From JAXMAR01 sp046350295 (GTDB lineage Bacteria > Planctomycetota > Planctomycetia > Gemmatales > Gemmataceae): a stretch of 64,000 nucleotides of DNA. Both the position numbers and the translations under genes were made by a program. A model generated the notes under the pieces. It was not told where the DNA came from. It made no database searches and saw only the letters and a program-made list of their open reading frames with translations. The stretch is taken from NCBI GenBank assembly GCA_046350295.1, contig JAXMAR010000039.1, forward strand, positions 12,383 to 76,382. The letters are read 5' to 3'. Of the stretch, positions 27,170-36,324 are shown in pieces (positions within the stretch are counted from its first letter, which is position 1; every line of letters begins with the position of its first letter).

Positions 27170-28224
27170 GTCGCTGTCTCGGGGATGGATTCGATAGCGC
27201 CGTCGCTCGTGAAGCGCACGCGTCCGGGTCGCCAGCGCGGCGCCACGGGCATTCCGCGCGTGAGGTTCAACCAGGCCACAGCGATATTATCGCGACAGAG
27301 CCGGCGCAGGCCAACATACGCCGTCGTCACGCGCGGATTGATTTCAATGACGTGATCTTCGTCGCCGTCCGGCGCGGAGCCGAGCACAAGGTCGACGCCG
27401 GCGTATCCGCGCAGGTTCGGGAAAGCGCTCAGCGCTCGCGTCGCAAGGCGCAAGGCCCGTTCCTCGAGCGGCGCCGGCAACGGCGCCTCGCCGCCCCGAT
27501 AGGCGATACCGTGTCCATGGCATGGTTCGAAGCCGATGACGCTCTGCCGGCCGGCGCGTAGCGGAATCGCCGCCCCGTCTCCCACCAGGAAGGCGGCGCT
27601 CGCCGCGCAACCGGAGATCAGGGGTTGCAAGAGAAGGTCGGCTGCGCCCGCCGCGCTTCGGGACGCGCGCACGGCCCGCGCCAGATGCGCGGCGCCGTCA
27701 ATCCGGGTCAGTCCCAGGCAACCGGCCCCGAAACGCGGCTTGCAGACGAGCGGGTAGGTCAACGGGTCGGGATCGAGCCGGTCCTCGTCGCCCGGCCGCA
27801 GGAGCGCGACGATGGGCGGCGTCCGAACGCCGGCCTCTTGCAATACGCAAGCCAGGTTCGCCTTGTCCGCCACGCATCGAATCCTGTCCGGGGCGGAGCC
27901 GAGAAGACGGCCCCCGTTAGCGAGCGCCTCGGCGGAGCGGCCGGCGAGCAGATCGTCGAATTCCGGGGCGACCACCAGGGTGAGATCGGCATCGCGTGCC
28001 GCCGCGCGAAACGCCTCCCGCTCCTTGGTTGAATCCGTCTTGTGGCATACATGACCCAGAGCCCGCTCGGCGCCGGTGTCGAGCAGCGTCACAACCTCCA
28101 CACCGGGTACCTGCATGAAATCTTCGACGAGCGCTCCGAGCATGGCCCAGCCTTCGCCGCGCAGGGCTGCGGACGCCTCGCCCAGTCCACCCGCCGACGC
28201 CATTTCGTAAATGAAGAGCCGCAT
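27157..28224 (-). CDS. ATP-grasp ligase
   Basis: A 355-residue ATP-grasp protein. An N-terminal Met-Arg-Leu-Phe-Ile-Tyr-Glu with Ser-Ala-Gly-Gly-Leu is followed by a preATP-grasp domain (Ala-Pro-Glu-Phe-Asp-Asp-Leu-Leu near 94), the ATP-binding Val-Cys-Lys-Pro-Arg-Phe-Gly-Ala-Gly-Cys near 163, and the metal-site Val-Ile-Glu-Ile-Asn-Pro-Arg-Val-Thr-Thr near 306. The first residues recall the ATP-grasp proteins (MfnD-like) of methanopterin-linked C1 gene clusters, some of which are in planctomycetes, but no other C1 gene is here. Substrate unknown. It is six bases downstream of xdhC. Confidence 0.87.
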   Translation of the reverse strand: MRLFIYEMASAGGLGEASAALRGEGWAMLGALVEDFMQVPGVEVVTLLDTGAERALGHVCHKTDSTKEREAFRAAARDADLTLVVAPEFDDLLAGRSAEALANGGRLLGSAPDRIRCVADKANLACVLQEAGVRTPPIVALLRPGDEDRLDPDPLTYPLVCKPRFGAGCLGLTRIDGAAHLARAVRASRSAAGAADLLLQPLISGCAASAAFLVGDGAAIPLRAGRQSVIGFEPCHGHGIAYRGGEAPLPAPLEERALRLATRALSAFPNLRGYAGVDLVLGSAPDGDEDHVIEINPRVTTAYVGLRRLCRDNIAVAWLNLTRGMPVAPRWRPGRVRFTSDGAIESIPETATCKI

Positions 28225-28230
28225 GCCGCG

Positions 28231-29298
28231 TCAGAGCTCCACCCATTCGCGGGCGGCGTGGATGGTCGCGCCGCGGTTGCGCACGGCGATGAGTTCGGCG
28301 ACGATACTGACCGCGATCTCGGGCACCGTCTGGGAGCCGATATCGAGGCCGAGCGGGGCGTGGACGCGCAGCGCTCGCGGCACGCCGCGCCAGCAAGTCC
28401 TGAAAGATGAGTTTGATCTTACGCTTGCTGCCGATGAGGCCGACGTAGCCGGCGGCGTGGTCGCCAGGTGGAAGAGAGCTTCCTCGTCGTGGGCGTGGCC
28501 GCGCGTGACGATGAGCGCGTACGTCCCAGGGGTCAGTTCGCCGCTCATCCCGGCCAGGGTTTGGCCAATGTCGCCCACGATGCAGTGTGCTCCAGGAAAC
28601 CGCTCCTGGTTGCTGTACGCTGCCCGGTCGTCCAGCACCTCGATTTCGAAGTCGACGTCGGCCGCCAGGCGCGCGACCGCATGGCCCACGTGGCCGCCGC
28701 CCACGATCAGAAGCGTGATGCGCGGCAAGACGGGAAGGTAAGCCACGCCCGGCTGATGGTAAGCACGCGGGCGACTGGACAGCGGCACGAGGCGCTGCGC
28801 CACATCGGGCGGCGGGCCGGTCGCGGCGAGCTGGTCCATGAGACGGCCGGCGCCGTCGAAAAGATAGCGGCTGCCCAGCGCCGGCCAGCCGGGTCTGTCC
28901 TGGATGATGGCGGCTTCGGTGCAGCCCTGGCCGGCTTCGACAAGGCCGCGGAAGCGATGAAAGTAGGCGGCAGTGGCGGCGCCGAGCGGCGCGGCGAGAA
29001 TGTTCATCCGTCCGCCGCAGATCAGGCCGTCATCCCAGCCGTAATTGTCGTCAAGGCAAAAGGAGAGCAGGGAAGGAGCCGAAGGGGTGTCGCCGGCGAG
29101 CGTGCGCAGCGCCTGGCGCTTCACCTCGGCTTCGACACAACCGCCGCCGAGTGTGCCGGCTTGAGAGCCGTCGGCGAAAACGAGCATCGCGGCGCCCGCC
29201 TTTTGCGGCGTGGATCCGCGTGTCTCCACCACCGAGCAATAAACGCAGGGACGGCCGGCTTCGAGGGCCTCATCGAGAGCGACGAGCAGATCGCGCAT
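28231..29298 (-). CDS. xdhC: XdhC/CoxI family molybdenum-cofactor insertion protein
   Basis: A 355-residue XdhC-type protein. The N-terminal domain has Val-Glu-Thr-Arg-Gly-Ser-Thr-Pro-Gln-Lys-Ala-Gly-Ala, Gly-Gly-Gly-Cys-Val-Glu and Cys-Gly-Gly-Arg-Met. The C-terminal Rossmann domain has Ile-Val-Gly-Gly-Gly-His-Val-Gly-His-Ala and ends Gly-Ser-Gln-Thr-Val-Pro-Glu-Ile-Ala. Around 28398-28462 the reading frame is scrambled: the expected Gly-Tyr-Val-Gly-Leu-Ile-Gly-Ser-Lys-Arg-Lys lies in another frame, so two compensating indels are present. XdhC protects and inserts sulfurated Moco into xanthine-dehydrogenase-type enzymes; subunits of one are at 62682-64000. First gene of the leftward operon. 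Confidence 0.9.
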   Translation of the reverse strand: MRDLLVALDEALEAGRPCVYCSVVETRGSTPQKAGAAMLVFADGSQAGTLGGGCVEAEVKRQALRTLAGDTPSAPSLLSFCLDDNYGWDDGLICGGRMNILAAPLGAATAAYFHRFRGLVEAGQGCTEAAIIQDRPGWPALGSRYLFDGAGRLMDQLAATGPPPDVAQRLVPLSSRPRAYHQPGVAYLPVLPRITLLIVGGGHVGHAVARLAADVDFEIEVLDDRAAYSNQERFPGAHCIVGDIGQTLAGMSGELTPGTYALIVTRGHAHDEEALFHLATTPPATSASSAASVRSNSSFRTCWRGVPRALRVHAPLGLDIGSQTVPEIAVSIVAELIAVRNRGATIHAAREWVEL

Positions 29299-29350
29299 GC
29301 CATCAATGTATAACGCGGAGCCGCTTTTGTGATCAGGGGCAAATCGGCGT

Positions 29351-31546
29351 CTAGCCGCTAACCGGCGCCGTTGTCGCCGGTTCGGCGTGCGTTTTCTGGC
29401 GGTACTTGTCCACGATCCGTTCCTGCAGCGCCAGAATGCCGCCCATGCTCTTGAAGAGAATCCGCTTCAGCTTGTCCTGCACCTCGGCAAGTTGGCCGAG
29501 CAGTTCCTGAATCCAGTCCGGCGCAATCGTTTGCTCGGCGGTCCCGAGGTGGCGGACCACGGGCTTATGGAGCAGGAAGTCGCGAAGGACGGTCCCCGCG
29601 CTGATGTTGCGCAGGGCCGGGATGCGCCGTTCGTTCGCGTCACGCAGCAGTTGGTGCAGCCGGCCCGCCGCCTCGGTCAGCCCGTGGCGCACGGCGGCGA
29701 AATCCTCGGGCGAAAGCTCGCGCCGAGACGAAGCCCAGGCGAGTATGTTTTGCGTTTCGTTGATGCTCTTGATGACATTGCGGTGCATCTCCTGCGCGGC
29801 CAGATGGAAACGATAACGCTCCACCAGCTCTTGCTTCAGGTCCGGCTGTTCCACGGCGAGCTTGGAGCAAGCGAGAAAGACGCGCTCGTCCAGCTGGCCC
29901 AGGTAGGCGCGGTCCTCTTCGATCTCCTTGCCGACCTGCTCCAGCAGAACCTTCGCCTGGGTCGGCGCGTAGGGCTGGCCGCGAAACTCCAGCTTTGGGC
30001 CCTTGGGTTGAATCCGGCCGCTCACCAGCGCGGCGAGGAGGTCGAAATCATCGAGACGTTTGTTGTACTCGGTCACCCAACCGGCGAGAGTCGGAGCGTA
30101 CACCTCGTCCAGATGACGCAGCGCGAGCGGTGGCGGCAAAACATCGGCGCGGCGCAGCAACGAGGTCAGGTCCTCGATCTCCAGGTAACGGTTGTCGTAA
30201 AGACCCGCGTAGCGCTCCGCGTAGGTGGTCTCCGCATATTCCTCGTCCAGAAAACGCTGCACCGCCGCCACATCGCTGAACGGTGGATCGACGCTGAGTT
30301 TGTGGTACACGTGGTAATAGCGCCGCGTCACCTCGAAACGCAGCTCCTCGGCGTTGTCGAACAGCAGCCAGCAGGGCCGCTCGTCGAGCGCCGCCGCCAG
30401 GTAGTGCGCTTTCGCGCTCGCTTCCCGATCGGCGTTCGAGGGGTGGGTCGCCCACATCGGTGGCGGCCCGATCCCGTCTTCGCCCGGCGTGAACACCTGC
30501 ACGCTCGGACCCCGCTCCGCCGGCCGCTCGCCAAGCTGCGGCCGCTTCATCAGGAAGCGCACGCGCTCCCCGGCCGTCTTCTGGTGGGCGAAGACATCCC
30601 GGCTGTAGAGCTTGTGGTCGGCGGCGGCCCAGAGGTCGCCGGCAAGCTGGCGGAAGGCCTGATCCGCGTAACTGCTGCGCAAGAGGCCCAGAACGATGGC
30701 GTCGCTTCCCGCCACGCTCACGGCGACGCGATCCGCGTTGAATTCCATCAGCCGCATCAGCGACAGGTTGGTGAGGTTGATCGCCTTGAAAACACTTTCG
30801 AGCACCTTGCGCAATCCCCACAAGATGCCGAGGAAGATCCAGACGAAGATGGCGATCCGCAGGTCCCAGCTCTTGGCCTGGCTCAGCATTCGGTCGAGCC
30901 AGTCCCGGCCATAGATGATGTCGCCCAGGACCCGGCTGGCGACGTAGACGTACGAGCCGACTTTCATGCTCTTTTGCGAGAAGTGGCCGAACTCGTGGGC
31001 GAGCACGGCCTTGAACTCGCTCAGGTCGATCATGTTGACGAGTCCCAGGCCGATCAAAAGGTTCTTGCGCGTCGGCAGGAAGAGACTGAGGAACGACGAG
31101 TGATAGAAGACGGCGGCGTTTACATCGGGCGAGACGAAGATCTTCTTGGGGAAGGGCGCCCGCGTATCGGCGCACACCTGCCGGATGAAGTCGAAAAGCC
31201 GCGGCTGGTCCTTCGCGCTGATCTCGACGAGGAGCGTTCGATCCTGCTTCGTTCCCTTGAACAGGCCACGCAAAAGATAGAGGAACAAGAGCCCGGAGCA
31301 AACGATGGCGACGAAGCGGAAGAACGGATAGCTGTCCCGCTCGGCCCGCGCCGGCCAGGGCGCGGTGACGAGATGGTAGCAGAGCCAGGCCGAGCCGGCC
31401 ACGAGGGCGAGGTACAGCAAGAGCGACAGGAAGAGGCTGAGCAGGACGGCGATGACCTGCAGGCGATAGCGCGGCGTCGGCCGGGTGAAGTCGCGCGGCA
31501 CATCGGCGGGACCGGGCGGATAGATGGAGTGGACGGCGTGGCTCAT
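29351..31546 (-). CDS. M48-family zinc metalloprotease, membrane-bound
   Basis: A 731-residue protein. Two hydrophobic segments lie at about 30-60 and 77-92. Then come the catalytic His-Glu-Phe-Gly-His (184-188), the third zinc-ligand region Met-Glu-Phe-Asn-Ala-Asp near 276-281, and another hydrophobic helix between them. The remaining ~430 residues form a soluble helical domain found in large M48 peptidases of planctomycetes and related bacteria. The start at 31546 has no strong ribosome-binding site. A role in membrane-protein quality control is likely by family, but the substrate is not known. It is convergent with nothing and transcribed away from the dehydrogenase gene at 31697. Confidence 0.9.
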   Translation of the reverse strand: MSHAVHSIYPPGPADVPRDFTRPTPRYRLQVIAVLLSLFLSLLLYLALVAGSAWLCYHLVTAPWPARAERDSYPFFRFVAIVCSGLLFLYLLRGLFKGTKQDRTLLVEISAKDQPRLFDFIRQVCADTRAPFPKKIFVSPDVNAAVFYHSSFLSLFLPTRKNLLIGLGLVNMIDLSEFKAVLAHEFGHFSQKSMKVGSYVYVASRVLGDIIYGRDWLDRMLSQAKSWDLRIAIFVWIFLGILWGLRKVLESVFKAINLTNLSLMRLMEFNADRVAVSVAGSDAIVLGLLRSSYADQAFRQLAGDLWAAADHKLYSRDVFAHQKTAGERVRFLMKRPQLGERPAERGPSVQVFTPGEDGIGPPPMWATHPSNADREASAKAHYLAAALDERPCWLLFDNAEELRFEVTRRYYHVYHKLSVDPPFSDVAAVQRFLDEEYAETTYAERYAGLYDNRYLEIEDLTSLLRRADVLPPPLALRHLDEVYAPTLAGWVTEYNKRLDDFDLLAALVSGRIQPKGPKLEFRGQPYAPTQAKVLLEQVGKEIEEDRAYLGQLDERVFLACSKLAVEQPDLKQELVERYRFHLAAQEMHRNVIKSINETQNILAWASSRRELSPEDFAAVRHGLTEAAGRLHQLLRDANERRIPALRNISAGTVLRDFLLHKPVVRHLGTAEQTIAPDWIQELLGQLAEVQDKLKRILFKSMGGILALQERIVDKYRQKTHAEPATTAPVSG

Positions 31547-31696
31547 ACAGGCGAAGCGGTTGCGACGAAGTTCGGAGACGGGACCTGTGCTCGGTCGAGC
31601 CCTCCCATGCTAACACGCCGCCGCCGCGCTGTCATCCCGTCATGCCCGTTGTAGGATAGTCCGCATCACCACGAACCACACTCCAATGAGGCGGCC

Positions 31697-32605
<909 letters not shown>

Positions 32606-32830
32606 CCAGGCGACCTGGCCGAAGGGTATACTTTGGGTATGAACAAGACTAGCAATGGCTCCGCCATTCTGGACCGAATCCTCGACCCGGTCACTTCGTC
32701 TCTGAACGAAGAGGCCGCGCGCAAGTTAATCGGCCTGAAGGCTGATCGAAAAGCTCAGGCACGCGTCGCCAAGTTGGCCGAGAAGTGCAATGAGGGAGAG
32801 TTGACGCCGCGCGAGCGCCAAGAATATGAA

Positions 32831-34175
32831 GGTTCTTCGTGAAGTCGAGTGGGTGGTTTTTCGCCTCTCGTAGCCATTTCGCCCCGTGATTTACTGGCAA
32901 AAGCGCTTTCCTTCCCTTGGAAACCTGTCACGATGAGTCGATGCCAACTCGACGACAACTCCGTGACGCTTATCGCTTCCCTGGCTTCGAGCCCTGGCCA
33001 GCGTGCGCGGACTCTGGCGACCCGCGCCGTCCTCACCTCAAGCGGCGACGAAAACGGCATGCGGCCTCTGCGGCCACTCGTTCGCAAGCTTCTACGATCA
33101 GAGGCCACGTCAAGTGGCGATCCTGGCCTGTGGGGACAAACGCGTCTATCTCGCCTTCGCCATTCGTCGGGTCGATTGTTGGCGGTGCGGCGCTGCAGGA
33201 CCGAGCGGTTGGATTGGCTGGCCAACAACCCCTTCTACACCAAACGCTTCGCCTTCTTCGTGGGACGTCGCTGCCGGGACAGTTCCATCAAGGCCGTGGC
33301 CGACGAGCGCCCTCGATTGGCATACGGTCAAGGAACTCGACAAGCAGTACATGGCCGAGCAACCTGCCGCCGGCAACCCGACACCGAGGGCCATCGGCAT
33401 CGACGAGATCGCCATTGGTAGAGGGCTACTCCTACCGCATTGTCGTCAGCGACTTGATCCGCCGCCGGCCCATCTGGTTCGGCGGCCAAGACCGCCCGAG
33501 CAGGGCCTGGACGCGCCTTCTACGCCTGGCTGGGCCGCGAAAAATCCAGCAAAATCCGCCTGGCCGTCATGGACATGTGGAAGGCGTTTCGCAACTCCAC
33601 CTCGGCGAGGGAACGCCCCGCAAGCCGAGATCGTCTTTGACAAATTTCATGTGCTGCGTCATTTGCAGACGGCCTTTGATCCAGGTGCGCAGAGCGATGA
33701 GCGCCTGCCTGACCGGGAGGATCGCTGTTTCATCAAGGGCCAGAAGTACACGCTGCTGTCACGCTGCGCGCAACCTCACCTCAAGGGGAAGAAAGCATTG
33801 AAACTGCTGTTCAAAGTCAACAAACGCCTCAACACGGCTTACCTTCTCAAAGAGTCCTTCGAGCAACTCTGGGACTGAAACGCCGGGCTGGGCCCAACGC
33901 TTCTTCGCCAACTGGGCGCGACGCGCTCAAATGGCAGCGGCTCGAACCCTACGAGAAGTTCGCCGCCATGATCGAGGCCCATTGGGACGGCATCGTCGCC
34001 TACCGCCACACGGACAACAAAGTCGCCCTGGGCTTCGTCGAGGGCCTCAACAACAAGATCCGCTCCCTGCAAAGACCGCGCTTCGGCTTCCGCGATGAGG
34101 AGTACCTGCGCCTGAAAATCCTCACCTGCATGCTGCCAAAACTGTAAAAATTCACCCTCGACTTCACGAAGAGCC
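32831..34175 (+). mobile_element. Insertion sequence, ISL3 family (1345 bp)
   Basis: The ends are inverted repeats: left GGTTCTTCGTGAAGTCGAG at 32831 and right, read inward from 34175, GGCTCTTCGTGAAGTCGAG. AATATGAA flanks it directly on both sides (32823-32830 and 34176-34183), an 8-bp target-site duplication, typical of ISL3. The single transposase gene inside is frame-broken. The intact duplication and near-perfect ends point to a recent insertion. Removing it restores the small ORF at 32639-34267. Confidence 0.92.
32941..34147 (+). pseudogene. ISL3-family transposase, several frame breaks
   Basis: Conserved pieces lie in different frames. The N-terminal zinc-ribbon region includes Gly-His-Ser-Phe-Ala-Ser-Phe-Tyr and Arg-Val-Asp-Cys-Trp-Arg-Cys-Gly. 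A DDE catalytic stretch reads Ala-Ile-Gly-Ile-Asp-Glu-Ile-Ala-Ile-Gly; then come Ile-Val-Phe-Asp-Lys-Phe-His-Val-Leu-Arg-His-Leu and, near the end, Gly-Leu-Asn-Asn-Lys-Ile. The stop is TAA 34145-34147. The ATG at 32941 is the probable start. At least four frame changes are needed, so the protein would not be made as the sequence stands. Similar breaks in the adjacent HNH gene mean assembly errors cannot be excluded. Confidence 0.78.
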
Positions 34176-34263
34176 AATATGAAATGTACGTCATGGCGGG
34201 CCACTTCGTTGCCATCCTCCAGGCGAAGGCGCAAATCCTTTTGGGGAAGCGTAAGCAGCCCGC

Positions 34264-34688
34264 ATGAAACGGTCTATTCTCGCCTTCGTCCGCTCGCGCC
34301 GGCCAACGCTGCGAGTACTGCCACCTGCACGAAAGCAATCTTCCGTTCTACCTTTCCATATCGAGCACATCATTGCGCGAAACACCATGGCGGCGATCAT
34401 CCGAAAAACCTTGCGTGGTCGTGCCATGAATGCAATCTCGCGAAATCCTGCAATTTGAGCGGCCGAGATCCCTTGAAGGGGCGCATCGTCGTTCTCTTCA
34501 ACCCGCGTCGGCAACGTTGGCAGCGACACTTCAACTGGGAAGGCGCCCGCTTGGCGGGCCTCACGCCCTGCGGCCGAGCGACGGTCGATGTTCTCAACAT
34601 CAACGAGCCGGAACGCGTCAAGCTGCGTGAACTGCTCATTGTCGCAGGCCTATTTCCGCCGGTTGGGACTGAATCCCCGTCCGGCTAA
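34264..34688 (+). pseudogene. HNH endonuclease, frame-broken
   Basis: Conserved HNH segments appear in successive frames: Cys-Glu-Tyr-Cys-His-Leu (first metal cysteines), His-Ile-Glu-His-Ile-Ile-Ala-Arg (catalytic His), Asn-Leu-Ala-Trp-Ser-Cys-His-Glu-Cys-Asn (second CxxC and Asn), Asp-Pro-Leu-Lys-Gly-Arg-Ile-Val, Asn-Pro-Arg-Arg-Gln-Arg-Trp-Gln-Arg-His-Phe-Asn-Trp-Glu-Gly. About 140 residues if repaired; at least two indels. The ATG at 34264 overlaps the stop of the small protein upstream. Function of this planctomycete HNH group is not known; the pair may be a mobile or TA-like unit. Confidence 0.78.
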
Positions 34689-34734
34689 GATGAACGGTTG
34701 ACTCTACCTCGCCTTCCGGGCGGATCGATATCTA

Positions 34735-35311
34735 ATGGCTCACACCTACCGCTTCCTCGCCGCTCTGCTCACCATCGCCCTCGTCGCCACCATCGGCCTT
34801 GGCTTCTGGTCCTTCTTCCATACCGAGGTGACCGAGTTCAAGAAAAACATCTTCCTCGTCCACTTCTTCTCGGGCTCGTCACCGCCCTTGGCCTCCCTGC
34901 TCGCTCACTGCCTCATCTTCACTTACTTCCTCGGCACGGGGCGCGCGGGTGAAGGAGGTGACGCTCGCCTACAAGCTGCCGGATGAGCCCTGGCACAAGG
35001 AGACGCGCGAGCTGACGCAAGACCTTCCCCCTGCCCTGTTCGCCATGCTCGCGGCCATCGCGACCTCGGCGGCCGGGGCCGGCGTGCAGCTTCAGGCCTG
35101 GCACTGGAGCGCCCACATGTCGCTCGCCTTCCTCACGCTCGCCATCAATCTCTGGGCGTTTCGCGTCGAGACGCGGAATGTGACTCTCAATAACGCCGTC
35201 ATCCAGGGCGTGCTGGCGGAGGTGGACCGGGTGCTGGAAAGCGGCCTCGTCAGCAACGAGGAGGCCCTCAAGGAAGAGACGCCGGTTGCGACCCCGCCGC
35301 GCGAAGGGTAG
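34735..35311 (+). CDS. Membrane protein, unknown, one frame break
   Basis: The N-terminal part (34735 on) has two hydrophobic helices: Leu-Ala-Ala-Leu-Leu-Thr-Ile-Ala-Leu-Val at residues 8-24, and a second around 42-70. Near 34945 the frame shifts and the protein continues in the frame ending at 35311 (Val-Lys-Glu-Val-Thr-Leu-Ala-Tyr, then a third hydrophobic stretch near Phe-Ala-Met-Leu-Ala-Ala and a fourth around Ser-Leu-Ala-Phe-Leu-Thr-Leu-Ala). About 190 residues if repaired. No family recognised. It ends eight bases before a perfect 20-bp-stem palindrome. Confidence 0.65.
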
Positions 35312-35318
35312 AGTGGAC

Positions 35319-35373
35319 GTGGGGCAGGCCGCCTGGCCTGCCCGGCGCCGGCCGGCCAGGCGGCCTGCCCCAC
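35319..35373. repeat. GTGGGGCAGGCC palindrome, copy 1
   Basis: GTGGGGCAGGCCGCCTGGCC (35319-35338) pairs perfectly over 20 bp with 35354-35373 around a 15-base loop. A close copy lies at 43384-43437. It sits between the membrane-protein gene and the HEAT-repeat gene, without a T-tract. Confidence 0.85.
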
Positions 35374-35387
35374 GGCTGGAGACCTCC

Positions 35388-36320
35388 ATGTCTCACCTTG
35401 TCGGACTTCTTGCCCTTCTGCTCGCCGCTCAGTCCCCCGACGACGAGCGGCCGCGCCATCCTCTGGCCCCGAGCATTCCACTTTTGACGAAGGAAGAATA
35501 CAAGCGGATCGAAGAGGTCGTCGACCGGCTGATCCTCTACGACATCGGCAAGCTCAAGGGGGCGGCGGGCAAGAAGGCGGTGGAGGACTTCAACGCGCTG
35601 GGACACGAGGCGATCTTCCAGCTCATCGAGGGCTTCAACCGGGCGGTGAAGATGGAGGCGAGCTGCCCGTGCGTCCTGATCGCCAAGAAGATCAATATCC
35701 TCCTCCGCACTTCGGACGACGTCGGCTTTCTCAGTTTCATAAAGGAGAACGCCGGTTCGGATGGCGCGGCGCGGCGGCACATGGTCGTCGTCGAGGATCT
35801 CAAGCTGGCGGCGCAGCTGCGGCGCACCGTCGTGGCCCGGAGCGCTCCGCCGGTCCCTCCCGCGAACCCGCTCGCGAAAAAATCGGTGGACGACCTGATC
35901 GACGTGCTCCGCGTCAAAGGTCCCAAGGCCAAGAGCGCGCTCGACGAGCTGGCGAAGCGGTCCGACATGAAGATCGCCGATTTCCTCGGCAAGGAGATCG
36001 ACGCCAAGACGCTACTCGCGGAGGAGGCGAAGATCGCGCTCAAGAAGTGGACCGTCAGGCAAGGCAAGCAGTTGCCGACTCTTTTGCAGCACACGCTGGC
36101 GCCGGTCCGTGCCGCAGCCGCCGAGGCCGCGAGTCAGAGCCACGTTCCCGCGCTCATCAGCCTGCTGCGCGACGAGGAGCCGATGGTCGCGCAGGCCGCG
36201 CGGCGCTCGCTGGTCCGGCTTGCGCGCGGCTCCGATTTCGGCCCGGCGCCCGATGCGACGGCGCCGCAGCGCGAGGAGGCCGCGGCGCGCTGGCGTGACT
36301 GGTGGGAGCGGCGCCGGTAG
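35388..36320 (+). CDS. HEAT-repeat protein, exported
   Basis: A 310-residue protein with a short signal-like N-terminus (Leu-Val-Gly-Leu-Leu-Ala-Leu-Leu-Leu-Ala-Ala). Helical repeats are clearest near the C-terminus: Leu-Leu-Gln-His-Thr-Leu-Ala-Pro-Val-Arg-Ala-Ala-Ala-Ala-Glu-Ala-Ala, then His-Val-Pro-Ala-Leu-Ile-Ser-Leu-Leu-Arg-Asp-Glu-Glu-Pro-Met-Val-Ala-Gln-Ala-Ala-Arg-Arg-Ser-Leu, both HEAT-like. It ends in Trp-Arg-Asp-Trp-Trp-Glu-Arg-Arg-Arg, common in planctomycete HEAT proteins. Such repeats bind proteins; the partner is unknown. It is four bases from the stop of the convergent ECF sigma gene. Confidence 0.8.
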   Translation: MSHLVGLLALLLAAQSPDDERPRHPLAPSIPLLTKEEYKRIEEVVDRLILYDIGKLKGAAGKKAVEDFNALGHEAIFQLIEGFNRAVKMEASCPCVLIAKKINILLRTSDDVGFLSFIKENAGSDGAARRHMVVVEDLKLAAQLRRTVVARSAPPVPPANPLAKKSVDDLIDVLRVKGPKAKSALDELAKRSDMKIADFLGKEIDAKTLLAEEAKIALKKWTVRQGKQLPTLLQHTLAPVRAAAAEAASQSHVPALISLLRDEEPMVAQAARRSLVRLARGSDFGPAPDATAPQREEAAARWRDWWERRR

Positions 36321-36324
36321 GCGC

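Larger units (their letters stand above)
32639..34267 (+). pseudogene. Small conserved protein split by the ISL3 insertion
   Basis: The 5' part (32639-32830) encodes 64 residues with Leu-Asp-Arg-Ile-Leu-Asp-Pro-Val-Thr-Ser and Glu-Gly-Glu-Leu-Thr-Pro-Arg-Glu-Arg-Gln-Glu-Tyr-Glu. At 32831 the IS begins. Removing the IS and one copy of its 8-bp target duplication joins the reading frame exactly to 34184, adding Met-Tyr-Val-Met-Ala-Gly-His-Phe-Val-Ala-Ile-Leu-Gln-Ala-Lys and ending at TGA 34265-34267: 91 residues. That stop overlaps the HNH gene's ATG (ATGA). Small proteins of this type precede HNH endonuclease genes repeatedly in Gemmata relatives, so they likely work as a pair of unknown purpose. 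As it stands the IS replaces the last 27 residues by a short tail. Confidence 0.8.

Noticed and set aside
29387..31654. Long plus-strand frame opposite the M48 protease
   Set aside because: The minus strand carries the zinc motif and membrane helices; the plus frame has only low-complexity residues.
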